NCBI GenBank assembly: GCA_001600455.1
Contig: BCKC01000009.1
Coordinates: forward strand, 868,001 to 932,000
Source of the DNA: Endocalyx cinctus
Lineage: Eukaryota > Ascomycota > Sordariomycetes > Amphisphaeriales > Apiosporaceae
Direction of reading: 5' to 3'
DNA: 64,000 nucleotides
Below, in pieces: positions 23,366-35,025 of this stretch. The notes beneath the pieces are model-generated. The model saw only the letters and a program-made list of their open reading frames with translations, had not been told where the DNA came from and made no database searches. Numbering within the stretch: the stretch's first letter is position 1; every line of letters begins with the position of its first letter. The position numbers and the translations under genes were made by a program.

Positions 23366-24634
23366 TCATTTCTTTTTCTGGCGTTTCCCAGCCTGCTTTC
23401 GCTTTGGAGGCGAAGGCGGTGGGTTAGGAGACACTTTTTTAGTACGACGCGTAGACCGACGCTCAGGAACAGGCTCAGGAGATGGTGATGGTTCGACCAC
23501 GATGATTTCTTCCCGACTCCGATTTTGGGCGATTTGAGCACCGTTTCCAGGCTCGTCACTCCCCGTATCCTCTTCCTCCTCCTCTTCTTCCTCGCTCGTT
23601 TCATCGCTGCTTTCCTCTCGGCCACGTCTAGCACCGGGAGCTGGCTTGCGTGGGATGGCGCGGTGCACCGCATCCGAAGATCCCGATCCGTTCCGTCTGG
23701 CAGCCGCAGCGCCGTGGGGATATGGCGCGCGCGGACCTGCTGTTTGGTATTGAAAGGGATCTGGGAGGCCGCGACCCGATGGGTCCGAAGCATGTCGTGG
23801 ATTAGAAGGTGGTGCTACGTATTGATAATTAAATGGCGAAGAGTCACGATGTTGTGAAATAGGACGTAGAGAGGTTGAAGATCCCGTCGTCGAGCGCGAG
23901 CGCGATCCGGTTGTCGTAGGGGGAGGGAATCTTCCCATTGGTGGACCCGGTCGATCTTGGGCCCTTACCAGCGCCGTGGGTCCGGGATGGCCAGGCAAAG
24001 CATCGTCGGAAGCAGAAGGTCCCCGTCGCCTGACCGGACCGGGTGCGTCAAAGTGAGATAACGGAACGGCATATCGTCCCTTCTCCTTGGGTTTTTTTTG
24101 TTTCTTCTCCGCTTCTTTTTGCATACGCTTTCGTCTCCGATCCAACGCGGCAAGTTCTTCCTTGTTAAGCTTGACGTCTTGCTTCCCCTTAGCCTGCGCA
24201 CGCCGTATCCGTGCAAGAGCAGACTGTACTAGAGCATCTTGCATAGCAGCCTGCTCTTCATCTTCCGTATCCTCCTCTCCAGACGTAGCCTGAGAGTCAT
24301 CCTCGGTGGAATCTTCGTCATCCGAATCTTGATAATCATAAACACTACGCGGTCTGCCGCCGCCGCCTCCGCCGCCCAAATCTATACCTGTGAACCGAAG
24401 AGGATCACTAATAAACCGTCTATTTCCAGATGCAGCCGCTAAACCAACGCCTTGTGTATCCGTATCGTCGCTTTCCAACTCCTCGACGACGCGATGCCTA
24501 GCTTCCCAGATATCGTCGTCATCCTCAGGCGCAGCCCATCTATTCCCCCGCCCGCGCCTCGATGGTCTTCCCCATTGGGGCGCAAATTTGGGAGCTCGCG
24601 GCCGACCATCTAGACCGCCTCCCCTGAAAAAGCC
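23366..24634 (-). CDS. Acidic, disordered nuclear-type protein; N-terminus unresolved
   Basis: The frame is open from 24634 to the stop at 23366. It reads GRPRAPKFAPQWGRPSRRGR, DDDDIWEARHRVVEELES, a long Asp/Glu-rich part, a Lys-rich helix (RRRKRMQKEAEKKQKK), a Pro/Ser region, a second Glu run and a basic C-terminus ending KRQKKK. This acidic-then-basic layout suits a chromatin or nucleolar factor, but I recognise no domain. No ATG lies in frame before 24244, although coding-like sequence extends about 390 bases further upstream. TTTTTCAG followed by G at the upstream edge could be a splice acceptor that completes a split ATG, placing the first exon inside or above the PRA1 gene. Treat the 5' limit as provisional. 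Confidence 0.6.
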   Translation of the reverse strand, partial: GFFRGGGLDGRPRAPKFAPQWGRPSRRGRGNRWAAPEDDDDIWEARHRVVEELESDDTDTQGVGLAAASGNRRFISDPLRFTGIDLGGGGGGGRPRSVYDYQDSDDEDSTEDDSQATSGEEDTEDEEQAAMQDALVQSALARIRRAQAKGKQDVKLNKEELAALDRRRKRMQKEAEKKQKKPKEKGRYAVPLSHFDAPGPVRRRGPSASDDALPGHPGPTALVRAQDRPGPPMGRFPPPTTTGSRSRSTTGSSTSLRPISQHRDSSPFNYQYVAPPSNPRHASDPSGRGLPDPFQYQTAGPRAPYPHGAAAARRNGSGSSDAVHRAIPRKPAPGARRGREESSDETSEEEEEEEEDTGSDEPGNGAQIAQNRSREEIIVVEPSPSPEPVPERRSTRRTKKVSPNPPPSPPKRKQAGKRQKKK

Positions 24635-25140
24635 TCATCGATCGGCTTGTCCAACATAGCAGCGTGGCCGAAGATGACAACGCCGCTAGCACCAATCAAC
24701 CACAGGACGGTGGAGAAAGGTGACGCAATAAGAAATAGAAGACCGCAGGTGCATAGCAAACCAGTGTAGAGCTGAGAGCTGGTAGCCGTAAAAGTTCCGA
24801 TAGTGAGATCTTGTCCACCAAGACGACCAAGAATCCATAGACCACCCATCAAGAGTACGATGTCGAAGAGCAAGAGGGGATTCGTGATCAAGGCATAGAT
24901 GCTGAGAAGCAGAAAGACGAGGAGATAATTGCTCGAGAAAGTACCCAAGTTGTAGTTGACACGCGACTGTACTTCACCAAAGTTGGCAGGCTTGGAAAAG
25001 CGTTTGAAGTCAAGGAACTCGCTGATAGGACGCATATTGGCAAACCGGCTGGATAAAGACGTATTGCGGAATCCAGCAAATCGATCCTGAATGTTGAGAC
25101 GCGACGTGATAACGTCAAGAGGGATCTGTATACGAGACAT
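24610..25140 (-). CDS. PRA1 family protein (prenylated Rab acceptor)
   Basis: PRA1/Yip3 proteins are ER-Golgi membrane proteins that bind prenylated Rab GTPases. The single exon encodes 176 residues, the family size. The N-terminal cytosolic part has MRPISEFLDFKRFSKP and VQSRVNYNLGTFSSNY, the family signature, followed by paired hydrophobic hairpins (LLVFLLLSIYALI, LLLFDIVLLMGGLWI, LLCTCGLLFLIASPF, VLWLIGASGVVIFGHA) and the C-terminal DKPIDEAFSGEAV. The stop TAG is directly followed by ATG in another frame. The gene lies head-to-tail with the acidic protein, whose open frame overlaps its last 25 bases. Confidence 0.93.
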   Translation of the reverse strand: MSRIQIPLDVITSRLNIQDRFAGFRNTSLSSRFANMRPISEFLDFKRFSKPANFGEVQSRVNYNLGTFSSNYLLVFLLLSIYALITNPLLLFDIVLLMGGLWILGRLGGQDLTIGTFTATSSQLYTGLLCTCGLLFLIASPFSTVLWLIGASGVVIFGHAAMLDKPIDEAFSGEAV

Positions 25141-25676
25141 GATGATGGGAGATTGATGAGTACGAGACTCAAAATGTGAAAAGGTATAGTGGTGTAGTAG
25201 GAGCGATGGAGTTGATAAATATCAAGACGAAGGAACTACGATATAGTCGATCGAATCGAGTCAAGGAAAGAATGTGGTCGAAGGGAGATGATGTCTAATT
25301 AATGGTGAATCGAGTAAATAAAGGGAAGCCTAAATTGTTTGACGCGAAATGTTAGATGATTTAAACGAGTCAAGAAATTTTTAAGGGACAACTGTTTGCT
25401 TTAAATGAGGCCGATCTTTTTTAATGGAGCTAATAGGAAAGGGGCAGGACAGAATGCTTACGTTGCCTTAAGTTGATTCAATTGATTGGCTAAAGAGACT
25501 TGATGTACGAAGTATAAAGAAAATGAACGAGTTATCAACTTTTTGTATCTAAAAAAGATTGATCGAGTTAGAAATTAGGCAGTACATTAAAAATGATTGT
25601 TGGTGAAAGGTGTTCGTATTGGATTGAATTAACAAGAAAAAAAAATAACTTTTTTTTTTTTTATAGGCAGGGGTTT

Positions 25677-25734
25677 AAACTATCATGGCTGATGGCTGTT
25701 AGATGATCACTGATGACGATCATCTTGATAGTTT
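25677..25734. repeat. Imperfect hairpin with two stem blocks
   Basis: AAACTATCA (25677-25685) pairs with TGATAGTTT (25726-25734), and between them AGATGATC pairs with GATCATCT. The whole element can fold as an interrupted hairpin of about 58 nt. Confidence 0.6.
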
Positions 25735-25929
25735 GTGGCTGATATTGCTTTTTTTGGCAATGGGTATTGCTAGGATTTGGTCTTACCACAATACTTTTTG
25801 CTTGATTTTTTTTCCGCGTTTACTCGTTCGATCTTGGACTTGGCTATCGCCAAAAACAATGAGAAAGTCCCGAGAAAAGTAAGTTTTTTTTTTTTTTTTT
25901 TAAAAAAAAAAAGAAAAAAAAAAATATCA

Positions 25930-26017
25930 CCCAGGAGGATTTGGACTGATTTGTATTTTGTACAAATCAGTCCAAATTCTCATAAAGAAAAAGAATAGTA
26001 GAAAATTTCCTCCTGGG
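25930..26017. repeat. Nested perfect inverted repeats
   Basis: An outer 10-bp inverted repeat (CCCAGGAGGA at 25930-25939, complement at 26008-26017) encloses a perfect 17-bp hairpin: ATTTGGACTGATTTGTA at 25939-25955, a 5-nt loop, and its exact complement at 25961-25977. The base just upstream is a poly-T/poly-A tract. It could be a small MITE-like insertion or a folded RNA element in a 5' region. Confidence 0.75.
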
Positions 26018-27842
26018 ATCTGAAACTGGATATCGATATCTGGGGTTCTTTACTCCACACAAAAAGGTTGAATGATGATGATGATGATGTAGGTACTTTC
26101 CCGTCGCCTACTTCACCACCCCTCCACTAAAAAATAATAAGAGGAGGTTTTGGGGTGGATGAAGAAGGAAAGAGAAGAAGAAAAAGAAGGAAGAGGAAAA
26201 GAAAATATTAAAAAGCTTCAAAGAATGAGAACACAACAGAAGTAAGAGAAGCAACTAACAGGGATTTCCTGCCCGATCGTCCTAACTTCATCAAGGAATT
26301 GACTTGTTCTTGCAGCTGCGGTGTGAATTGGCGGTCGACATTTTTTTACTGCATATCCGGCCTCTGTTTGGACTGGTAGAGGGAAAAAAGTGGGAGGTGA
26401 AGTTACTTAGTACGACAAGTCCAAAATAGTATTAACACCGACACCGACAACTTGTTCTTTTTACCTAAGTAACTCAGTACTATTCTCTCTCACATGGCGT
26501 ATTACTTGCTGCCTTGCTACCTTTGCATAAAATCCTAAACAAGCCGACAGGGTAATACCTGTTGTACGATAGGAAAAAACTGTGTTAATTCACTTGAATC
26601 TTCTTTTTTTTTTTTCTCACCTGAATCACTACAAGTATAAAGTAGCTGCTATAATAAAGTAGCTCTATAAATGGCATATCCATTGAATCCATTCACATTC
26701 CTACCTGACCAAGGAGACTACCTAGCTGCCTAGATAATAGCCACAGCTTGACTTATATCAGCATAGTAAACTGTAGCACCCCACACTAGTTACTTTGCTG
26801 GCATCTATTTAAGGCAAACACATGATGCACATTCAATTACTTAGAAGATATAAGCGTTACTCCTGAACTCCCGAGTAACCATAATTTAAGTAGCTTGATC
26901 AAATTATAGAGTATGACAATGTCCCTTTCACAGGCTGATGGCGCCGAAAAGAAGCCATCGTTTGGAGATAGGGAGGGAAAAAAAAAATCAGAGTATACCA
27001 AAGTTGTACGGTAGCAGGATTAGCAGGAAAGGATCTCTGGGTAATCAATCGCCCATCGGGCTACATCAATAGAGATTGGAGTGAAAATATAAGATCTTGC
27101 AGTCATCCGCTGCAGTAATTCTTTTACATTCTGTAAGTCATCCCACCTAAACTAAACCTGATAGGTATGCAGGTATGTTAGGTGCCAGTGGTGCTTCAGC
27201 ATTTATATCATGGAACTGACCATGACGCCAAAATCTACGGTCCCGTATATAAAAAAGGGTCGACATCCCGCAGTTCGGCCCTTTCGGATGAACATCGAAA
27301 TGGAGACTTACAAAACCGAGAATGAGAAGCGAGGAAGCACGAGATAACCATTTTAAATGCAGGGAGATTATACATATACCACATACGGCCAAACCATGGT
27401 GTGCTTTACATTATCAACCTTATCACTATTTGCCGGGACATATGAAGCATATGTCTGCCAATGCTACGATTAATCGGTAACGCGATAATGTGCATTGTAT
27501 TGTATCGTATTGTGTACTACACTGATGTGCATCTTGTAGATCATTGTTGAAAGGAACAAGGTTTGAAGACCATATTCTCCTAACTAGATTTATTCAGTAA
27601 ACGAAGTTGATGACGAGCTTTCTTCCTTTACGCTAAACCTGCTCAGGTAATATGATAATGCCCAGGTGTGCTTCAGGCTGTCATCAGGGGTCTGAAACGT
27701 CTGTAGGCTTCCATCGTCATCGCCGCTAAATTTATTGATATTCGCTAAAGCCAATACTTTTAACTCTTCCTTCTGGTTAGACATTATTGTCCCATTCGCT
27801 CAACAAAACATAGTCTCCTTCTCCTATCCACAATCAACAAAT

Positions 27843-29016
27843 ATGAGTGCGATCGATATCCGGTCCATAGAGCAATTCAGCTCCTTACTGAAAGAATCGC
27901 GGATTGTTCTCGCCTATTGTGAGTTGCACCTTGAATTCGATAAGTTTTGATGATTTTACCCCGCCATCGACATAATCTTGGGATATCTTCATTGAGTCCT
28001 GAGCCAGACTGATCCGTTTTATCATAGTCTATGCGAACTCCTACGCGCCCTGCAAACAGATAACATCTTTTTACGAAAAGTTATCGAAAAGCCTTACGGA
28101 ACCTAAAGCCCGCATATTCGTTAAGGTGAACGTTGACGACGACGGTCCCAAGGCTGTGGCCGCCGAATATACCGTCACGGGAATACCCACCTTTATCATC
28201 TTTCAAGATGGCTCCATCATCGAGAAAATGAAAGATCCGGACCCCACGAAAATACAATCGCTCATGGAAAAGCTTCAGGGTCAAAGCGGAGCTAGCGGTA
28301 GTGGTGGTGGTAGCAGCAGCAGCGGCACAGGTAATTCGGGCGGTATCGCGTGGAGAGGAGCAAGCTTGCCGCGAGGTTACACCGACATATCTGACGCGAT
28401 CGACGTACGTGGCTTGGAATTGTTGAACGCCGATGCCGACTTTTCAGTCCGGACATTATTCTACAAGGACAAGCCTACCGCGCTTGAGAAGGGTAAAACC
28501 GCCGGCGATAGCAAAGACTGGGTAGAGAGCGACACGGACGAGCAGCTGCTGCTCTACTTGCCCTTTAACTCGGCAGTAAAGCTTCATACTATACAGGTAA
28601 TAATACCACCTTTTAATGGATCGTCTACGTAAAAACTGACTTATTATTATCCTTAGATCACCTCTCTGCCGCCCTCGGACGATGACGAAGATGATGAGGA
28701 GGAAACACCCATGCGCCCAAGAACCATCAAGTTATTTACTAACAGACCGCATAACCTCGGCTTCGACGAAGCAGAAGACATCGACCCGACCCAGACCCTC
28801 GAGATTAGCGAGAACGACTGGAACGAAAGCGGAACCGCCAACATCGGTCTTCGCTTTGTCCGTTTTCAGAACATTACCAGCCTCGTGCTTTTTGTCGTGG
28901 ACGGTGACGGTGACAGCGAGAAGGTTCGATTGGACCGTATACGTCTGATAGGAGAGTCTGGCGAGAAGCGGGAGATGGGAAAGCTGGAGAAGATTGGCGA
29001 TGAACCTGGAGAGTGA
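27843..29016 (+). CDS. Thioredoxin-PITH domain protein (TXNL1/Txl1 type), degenerate active site
   Basis: TXNL1-type proteins pair an N-terminal thioredoxin with a C-terminal PITH domain that docks on the 26S proteasome. Three exons (27843-27918, 28028-28596, 28657-29016) give 334 residues. The thioredoxin fold shows IVLAYFYANSYAPCKQI, VKVNVDDDGPKAVAAEYTV and the cis-Pro TGIPTF. A Ser/Gly linker follows, then PITH blocks: DISDAIDVRGLELLN, DEQLLLYLPFNSAVKLHTI, RPRTIKLFTNRP and GLRFVRFQNITSL. The active site reads S-Y-A-P-C at residues 30-34 in place of W-C-G-P-C, so the nucleophilic first cysteine and the Trp are gone. Intron borders are GTGAGT...CATAG and GTAATA...CTTAG. Proteasome association is plausible; thiol oxidoreductase activity is doubtful. 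Confidence 0.92.
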
Positions 29017-32000
29017 TCGGTTATATTAGATGGTTATTATGCACCTGCCGCGAGTTGCGGTGTTAGATCTTGGCTCACCCCGATCGAATAGCAGTAGTAG
29101 ACTTATGTTTCTACCGCTGCCGCATTCAAGTCCGACTATTAACAGATGATGCTTATGAATCATGACCAATAGATATCTACAGAAGCATTGTTTCTTCTTA
29201 ACGTGTTAATTACGCATTGGTCGAGTGTAAGGACCTCGGCAATAGTAGCAGTTAGACCTTGATTCACGTACAACTCCATGTGCTTGGCGCACAAATTTTT
29301 AGAAGCATGGGCATAGTGACATCGAAGAAATTCGCCATTCAACCTCTAATTACTGAATGATCAATAACATATTTCGCAGGGGAAATAAAGTATTCTTCTA
29401 ACTACTATTCACCTAACTACAAAATACTTACTGCCTGCTATGTGTCCAATTGGACATACATACCAATACCCGAGCAGCTGCAACCAAACGTGAGGCTGGC
29501 TGGGGGAGGATCCTCCGAGGAAGAATTTCACTCATTCTTTGAGGGGTTGCTACAGAGTAGCGGGCATGCCACTGGATACAACCAGTAACTGATATGATCC
29601 AATGAAGCAACAAACATGCCTGTGCTGTATCAATACAATTAACACAAATGTAGTATAATACCTGATTACGCAATCTTAATCAATCAGGTTATGCGCAAGT
29701 TCTCCAACCAACAAGCTTCTTTTCTTCTTTAAATGTCCAATATCTGCACCGTGGTTCGGATAATCTAAAGGGTTTTAAGCTTCAAGATGCATCTGAACCA
29801 CATGTAATATGATGAGAATATCGGCCTGCAATTTTGATTATTCTGTGGCAATGATTGACGCTACGAAATATAATCCATGGTCAAATGATTGGGATCCGAG
29901 CAACACGGGAAATGTTATATCATGCCAGCCGCACGAAGAAAAAAAAAAGAAGAGAAGAAAAAAGATTGAAAGAAATTTTTTCGCAGCTTCACGTTTTATG
30001 GAGTTCCAAAATTTTCAAATTTCCCGCTAATAAAACTTTGACAGCTGACTAGAGCTGGCTACGTCTGTCGAGAGAAATTACCGTGGTTGAATTTTGCAAG
30101 ATGTGGACCGAAGGGGGCAGGCAGATGGGGCTTTGGAGGTGATTGATTAGCCAGAGTTTTACCGACAAGCCCCAGATTTCCACACACACACATCCACCAT
30201 CCCATCTTTTCGTTACCTGACATCCACCAGTGAGCATCAGTCTGTGTGTCTTGGGTTGTGGGTAACTTTTCGTTTCCGAGTTTCCAGTTCATCTCCAGGT
30301 TTCGTGCCGCCCCTCCATTTTTAACCGTCCCTCTCGCATGAAACGGAAGACTTCCTTCTCTCGTTTTCTTGAGAACAACGTTGCAACCAGACAAGTTTCC
30401 TTCGCTCATATTGAAATATTAATAAATCAATACTCCACCCTTACAAACCATCCACACCCTGGAACCAACATGAGAATTAATATATACCCATCCAGTCGGA
30501 TCTATTATACACAAAATACCTCCCCAACTATATGACAAATTCTACTCACTCATAGGAACTGGATTATAACCCCCCGTCATCTTAACTGGGTAACTGGGCG
30601 AATAGAGAAAGACGGTGAGATTAAGTAGTGTGAATTATGTACTTACTGTAGGTAAGTTGAAGGTTCCCCAACTCCATCTTTTCTGCATGATGGTCTGTCA
30701 GAGTACAAAAGGAGAGCGGAAAATATCGGTCGTAACCTTCGTCACTCTTCGCTATCACATCCTAGAATCCAGTCCCGAGTATTCTTCTTGTTATCTAGTA
30801 GTCGGTGTGCTTTCAAAAAAAACATGTACTCGCGATGTCGATTATTCGCTAAATAACTGCTCGTACCGCCCCACAAACCCTTTTCTCTTACAGCGATCTT
30901 TTTTATCCCCGACACTTATCATGTAATGTCACCACTCCTACCTCTACCGCCGTGCATACAGAACGGACGGCGACAGCTTAAGGAGGGAAGGATTTAGAAA
31001 CAAGCGAGATGTCAAGTTAGATGCATCGAGGACGACTAAGCCAATGTCAACGTCAGCTTCAACGCTTTGAGTTAGCCTCCGAAATGCAGTGTCGTAGTAG
31101 CAGGGGAGACTGTGCATGTGCCCAGCAAACCCAGTGTAGTCCGATAGTGCGAGTGTCAAAATTATATGTTGCGCTACATTTATTAACGTAGGACATAAAC
31201 TTCCAATTATAGACTCGATTAAATGATCGCATTACCACGTATACTACATACGTCCACTGCGGCCCTTGTCAGTCACGCTGCAAGCACTTTACTTCACCAT
31301 CCCAACGCTAATGACGAATATGGGGACAACTCCCCAGTATCGACCGGAATCTTTGAGCTTTCTACCTTCTCTTGTCACCTTACCAAGACATGGGCGGACG
31401 GACTTCCCGCTCGCCGTTACAGGACTGCTAACCGTCACAATTTCCTTTTCTGGGTCACTACTGTCTTTATATCCCACTATTTTCACGTACCTCCGTATGC
31501 GCAGTGCAACGGCGGCCCGCCCTACGTTCCTTTTTGGGAAAGTTCCCACCCGTCGCTCTGGTCGTGTTTTAGCACTGACGACGGCGCCGGGCGACCGCCC
31601 AAATTTTCAATGGTATGGGGGTTGGTCGATTCTTTGTGTGTTACCCCCAACCATTTCCTTCACCTGATCTACTTAATATGCTTAGTGGCGTGAGAAAATG
31701 TCACCTATTGGAAGTCGTCATCAATTATCTCAATCTACCATATCTTATGTCAGGCGAGTTGGTCTTATTACTTGAGACCCTTGCGCTCATCATCTTTTTT
31801 TCACTCCCAGGTAGTCCGTGCTGTTACGTTTGCTAACCTTACTTAACCGTCAATGCCCTTTGTTTGAAACGTCAGCTCATCCTCCTTACCCAGCTCTCCT
31901 GCATATTCCTTCTCCGGGAATTCGACTCTACCACGAGAATACCGCTTCTGGATCAAACCGTTTATCGAACAACATAAACTATTACGTCAAAGCACCCATG

Positions 32001-33693
32001 TGACCGATCCTCTGTTCTCAAAAGTAAAAACGAAACAGCATTTTACCTGCAGCAAAAAATTCTCGACAAACCTATCCCTACGCACTGATTTTCCTTTTCG
32101 CGCTCCATTAATTGACATCTAATTGCTACACGCCAAGTCACAGAATACCACGATACCTAGTTCAACTCAACTAGGAGAAAAGAAGAAGAAAAAAGCAAAG
32201 AAAACGAAAGCAGCCCCAAATAGTTTCCCATAGAAATATTATCCGCGGTGGAGCCTGGAAATTCGAGACTAAAGGATAAACGGATTTACGACTTGTGAAA
32301 CGTGAATGCAAGCTCATCACCAACACCTTAAAGCGCAAAGTTAACCGAAACCCACCATTTAAGCACGACGGCGTCAACGAAAATTAGAATTATGAATTCA
32401 AAATTTCTCTTTTGACAACTGATTCATTTTTATAAACCTGCGCTGGACGGTAGGATTCCGCATGTATGTGATTTGCCCCTATATTTTACTTCATCGCCAA
32501 ATGAATTCTTATGGGAAATGGCTAACCAAGAGGGTTATGTCGTCAGTGCGCACATTATATTGTAGCTTATACTCGTCATTTTAATTGATCGAGAAAACTT
32601 TAAACAGCATATTGACACCTAGTCGCCGCCCTAATTACTCGCTCTCTCATTTAAATATATTGACGATCTCCGTACTTAAAGGTTCGTAAGTCAGTTTTCA
32701 CCTTCTCTTCATCTTACGGTCTTTCATTCTCATCCCATATCTTTAAGAGCAATACTGCTTCTTTCTGCCTCCGAAATCAATTCCTATAACTTACCAATTC
32801 CAAAGTGCGAGCTATCACAATAAGGTGTCCGTTCCTTGTCTCCTGGTTTTAGTAGACTTGAAAAACCATTCCAAATACAGCTGGGCGGCCACGCTAAGCT
32901 GTTCAATTACGTTACGGTGTCCGCGGACCATAAGGTTCTTACATGCGGTTCGGCTTACTAGGGATTTAAACAGCCTTTCCTAGAATACGACTGTGCAGAC
33001 GTAAAGGTAAAGTCCGGGTCGTAACTGTTCCGGGTTTCCGGTCCAAGGTATCCATAAACCACTCGAGGTTCACATGTTTCTTGCGAATAATATCTCAAGT
33101 CGTTACATACCACTTCGCACCTGTGTCGCGTCACATCGTGTGACATTCTAGAATCCATTGCTCGATTGAGCTTCGCCTCGGTTACGTGTAGTGGTACATG
33201 AGAGACGTCGTATTTCGTCCTGGAACTCGGTACTGGGCTTGTTTGGCGACCACGACTCGAGATTATACACCTCCATTCATCGGTGAAACACCAGGTTATT
33301 TGACATCTGGGTAGTGTCTTGGACGAAAGGAACGGGAAGGATTAGGAAGCCGAGACACTCAGCTCGTTGGACAATTGAGCGTTTGCCGTCGGCATTTAAC
33401 ACGTGCAACTCCACGCTTTGGAAGAGATCTCGGTGGAGTGGAGATTGACAGTTCAGCTGGATTTCTTGTCACAGTACCCCCAAGAAATTCTCAGTGTCGA
33501 CTTTATACAGGTGCTTGCGGCAAATAACTCTCCGACATATTGGGCATTAACCCCCAAGTACGTTGGTTGACAACAACAACTTGACCTCCCTCCGATCACC
33601 AAGCTACTTTATGTGAGTAGATTACGACTGGTTTCGCAATATTGGAAAAGCAACAGGGCAATTAAGTTTGAGGAGGCCCACGGGGATTTCTGG
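29017..33693. other. Long gene-poor stretch
   Basis: I support no gene here. Overlapping open frames at 31223-31693 on the plus strand (156 and 133 codons) and the antisense strand are open together, which points to low stop density and not to one real gene. A 116-codon minus-strand frame at 30059-30409 also lacks any domain. A GC-moderate, non-repetitive block at 32880-33600 leads into the 2EXR gene. Confidence 0.5.
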
Positions 33694-35025
33694 ATGATGA
33701 CGATTACCGATGAATTTCCTCAGTTTTATAAACTGCCACTCGAGCTACGAGATCAAATAGTATGTGAAATCCTTTGCTTCCCAATTATTGCCGTAGAGAG
33801 TTAGTATGCTAGCTGGAGCTGGAGCCCACACGAAACCTAGCGTCTTAGCATTCAGATACGAGAGACATCCGTTTGATCAGCTACTAATTATCATTTTCAG
33901 TGGAGTTACGCTCTTCCCGAGCGGCGTGTATACGAAGTTTTAGACTCACCATGCTCCACACAATCTCAGTCGGCAGCGTCTAGCCGCTTGATGTTCGCCG
34001 ACGTCCGAAACGAGCCCCCTCCGGCGCTGGCTCGAGTCTGCCGCGACTCCCGTCAGGCGGTGCTGCGGCGGTATAAGCCGCTCGTGTTCTCAGGCACGGT
34101 GAAGCACCTCGATTTATCGCGCGACATCATCCTGCTCGACTCCTACCTGCAGGTCAAGCGGCTGCTGAAGGTGATCCGATTACTGGGTCAAGTCGACGCG
34201 GTGAAGCGCAACGCGACTAGGATCGCGCTGGGGACGTCGTGGGGCCTCAACACGGGTCTGCACCTGCGCGTATTTCACAAGACGGTCCAGACCAGACGCA
34301 CTATGGCCAAGTTCCTCGAGCACGTGTCGAAACTGCAGAAGCTGAGGACCGTCATCCTCGTCGTATATCAGCGCTCCGCATTTAGCGTACGATCAGAAAC
34401 AGGAGAAGCACCGGAGAGAGAACAGTCAGAAGAAGGACAACGACGTTCGCAGTCGCCGTCACAATCGCAATCACCGTCGCAGTCACAGTCTTCACCCCTC
34501 CCGTGGCCACATTACGACCTATGCGAGCCCTATCACTTTAATTTTAATGTCAATTTTAACTTTGATAATTACTGGCTCCGGAGACCGTATCAAAATAAAT
34601 TAGTGAGGTACGACCCAGAGCCGGAACCCGAACCGGCGCGATCGACGGAACAGACGCAGGTGCAAGGTCAAGAGTGGCCGCACGATCAGCAAAGACCCGA
34701 CGCAGATTTAACATCAATATCGGCATCGCCATCTAACGCGCCGACCGGGGACGAAAGCGTTCCGTTAGCCATCTCCTCGACGACGATGCACCCCCACGTT
34801 AAACAGTGCCCTCAGCAGCACGATCAACTCCAACCTCAGGGTTACCAGGTCCACGAGCTGAAGGAGAAGTTTGAGGGCTGGCTGAGGAAGATCGCCGAAG
34901 ACGACGGTCTGTTCGTCGACGATGGGGAGAAGGACGGCGAGGAAAAGAAGCTGAGGATTCCGGATCTGGAGACGGCCACGCTGACCTGGATATATACCGG
35001 TTTCGGGAACGGGAAAGGGAAATAA
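33694..35025 (+). CDS. 2EXR-domain fungal protein
   Basis: Two exons (33694-33759 and 33901-35025) give 396 residues. The splice (GTATGT...TTTCAG) rebuilds the 2EXR motif: FPQFYKLPLELRDQI joins WSYALPERRVYEV, matching the family pattern F-x-x-LPxELRxxIWxxALPxxRVxE. A second block, PALARVCRDSRQAVLRRYKPL, is the usual downstream half, followed by DIILLDSYLQVKRLL. The middle is low-complexity Ser-Gln-Pro. 2EXR proteins are abundant in filamentous ascomycetes and their function is unknown. The 5' end could extend further, but the first ATG of this exon fits the family start. A second 2EXR gene lies 3.4 kb downstream. Confidence 0.82.

Larger units (their letters stand above)
25141..27842. other. 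Divergent intergenic region, 2.7 kb
   Basis: Spacer between PRA1 and the thioredoxin-PITH gene. It contains the two inverted-repeat structures listed separately, A/T homopolymers (25885-25925) and a GATGAT run near 26072-26090. A 64-codon minus-strand frame (27590-27784) lies antisense to the thioredoxin promoter and is not supported. Confidence 0.5.

Noticed and set aside
27590..27784. 64-codon minus-strand frame upstream of the thioredoxin-PITH gene
   Set aside because: It lies antisense to the promoter/leader, is short and has no recognisable feature.
30059..30409. 116-codon minus-strand frame
   Set aside because: Atypical composition and no domain; nearby frames are open as well.
31223..31693. 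156- and 133-codon overlapping plus-strand frames, one with hydrophobic stretches
   Set aside because: Three frames, including one antisense, are open at once, indicating low stop density; no family recognised.
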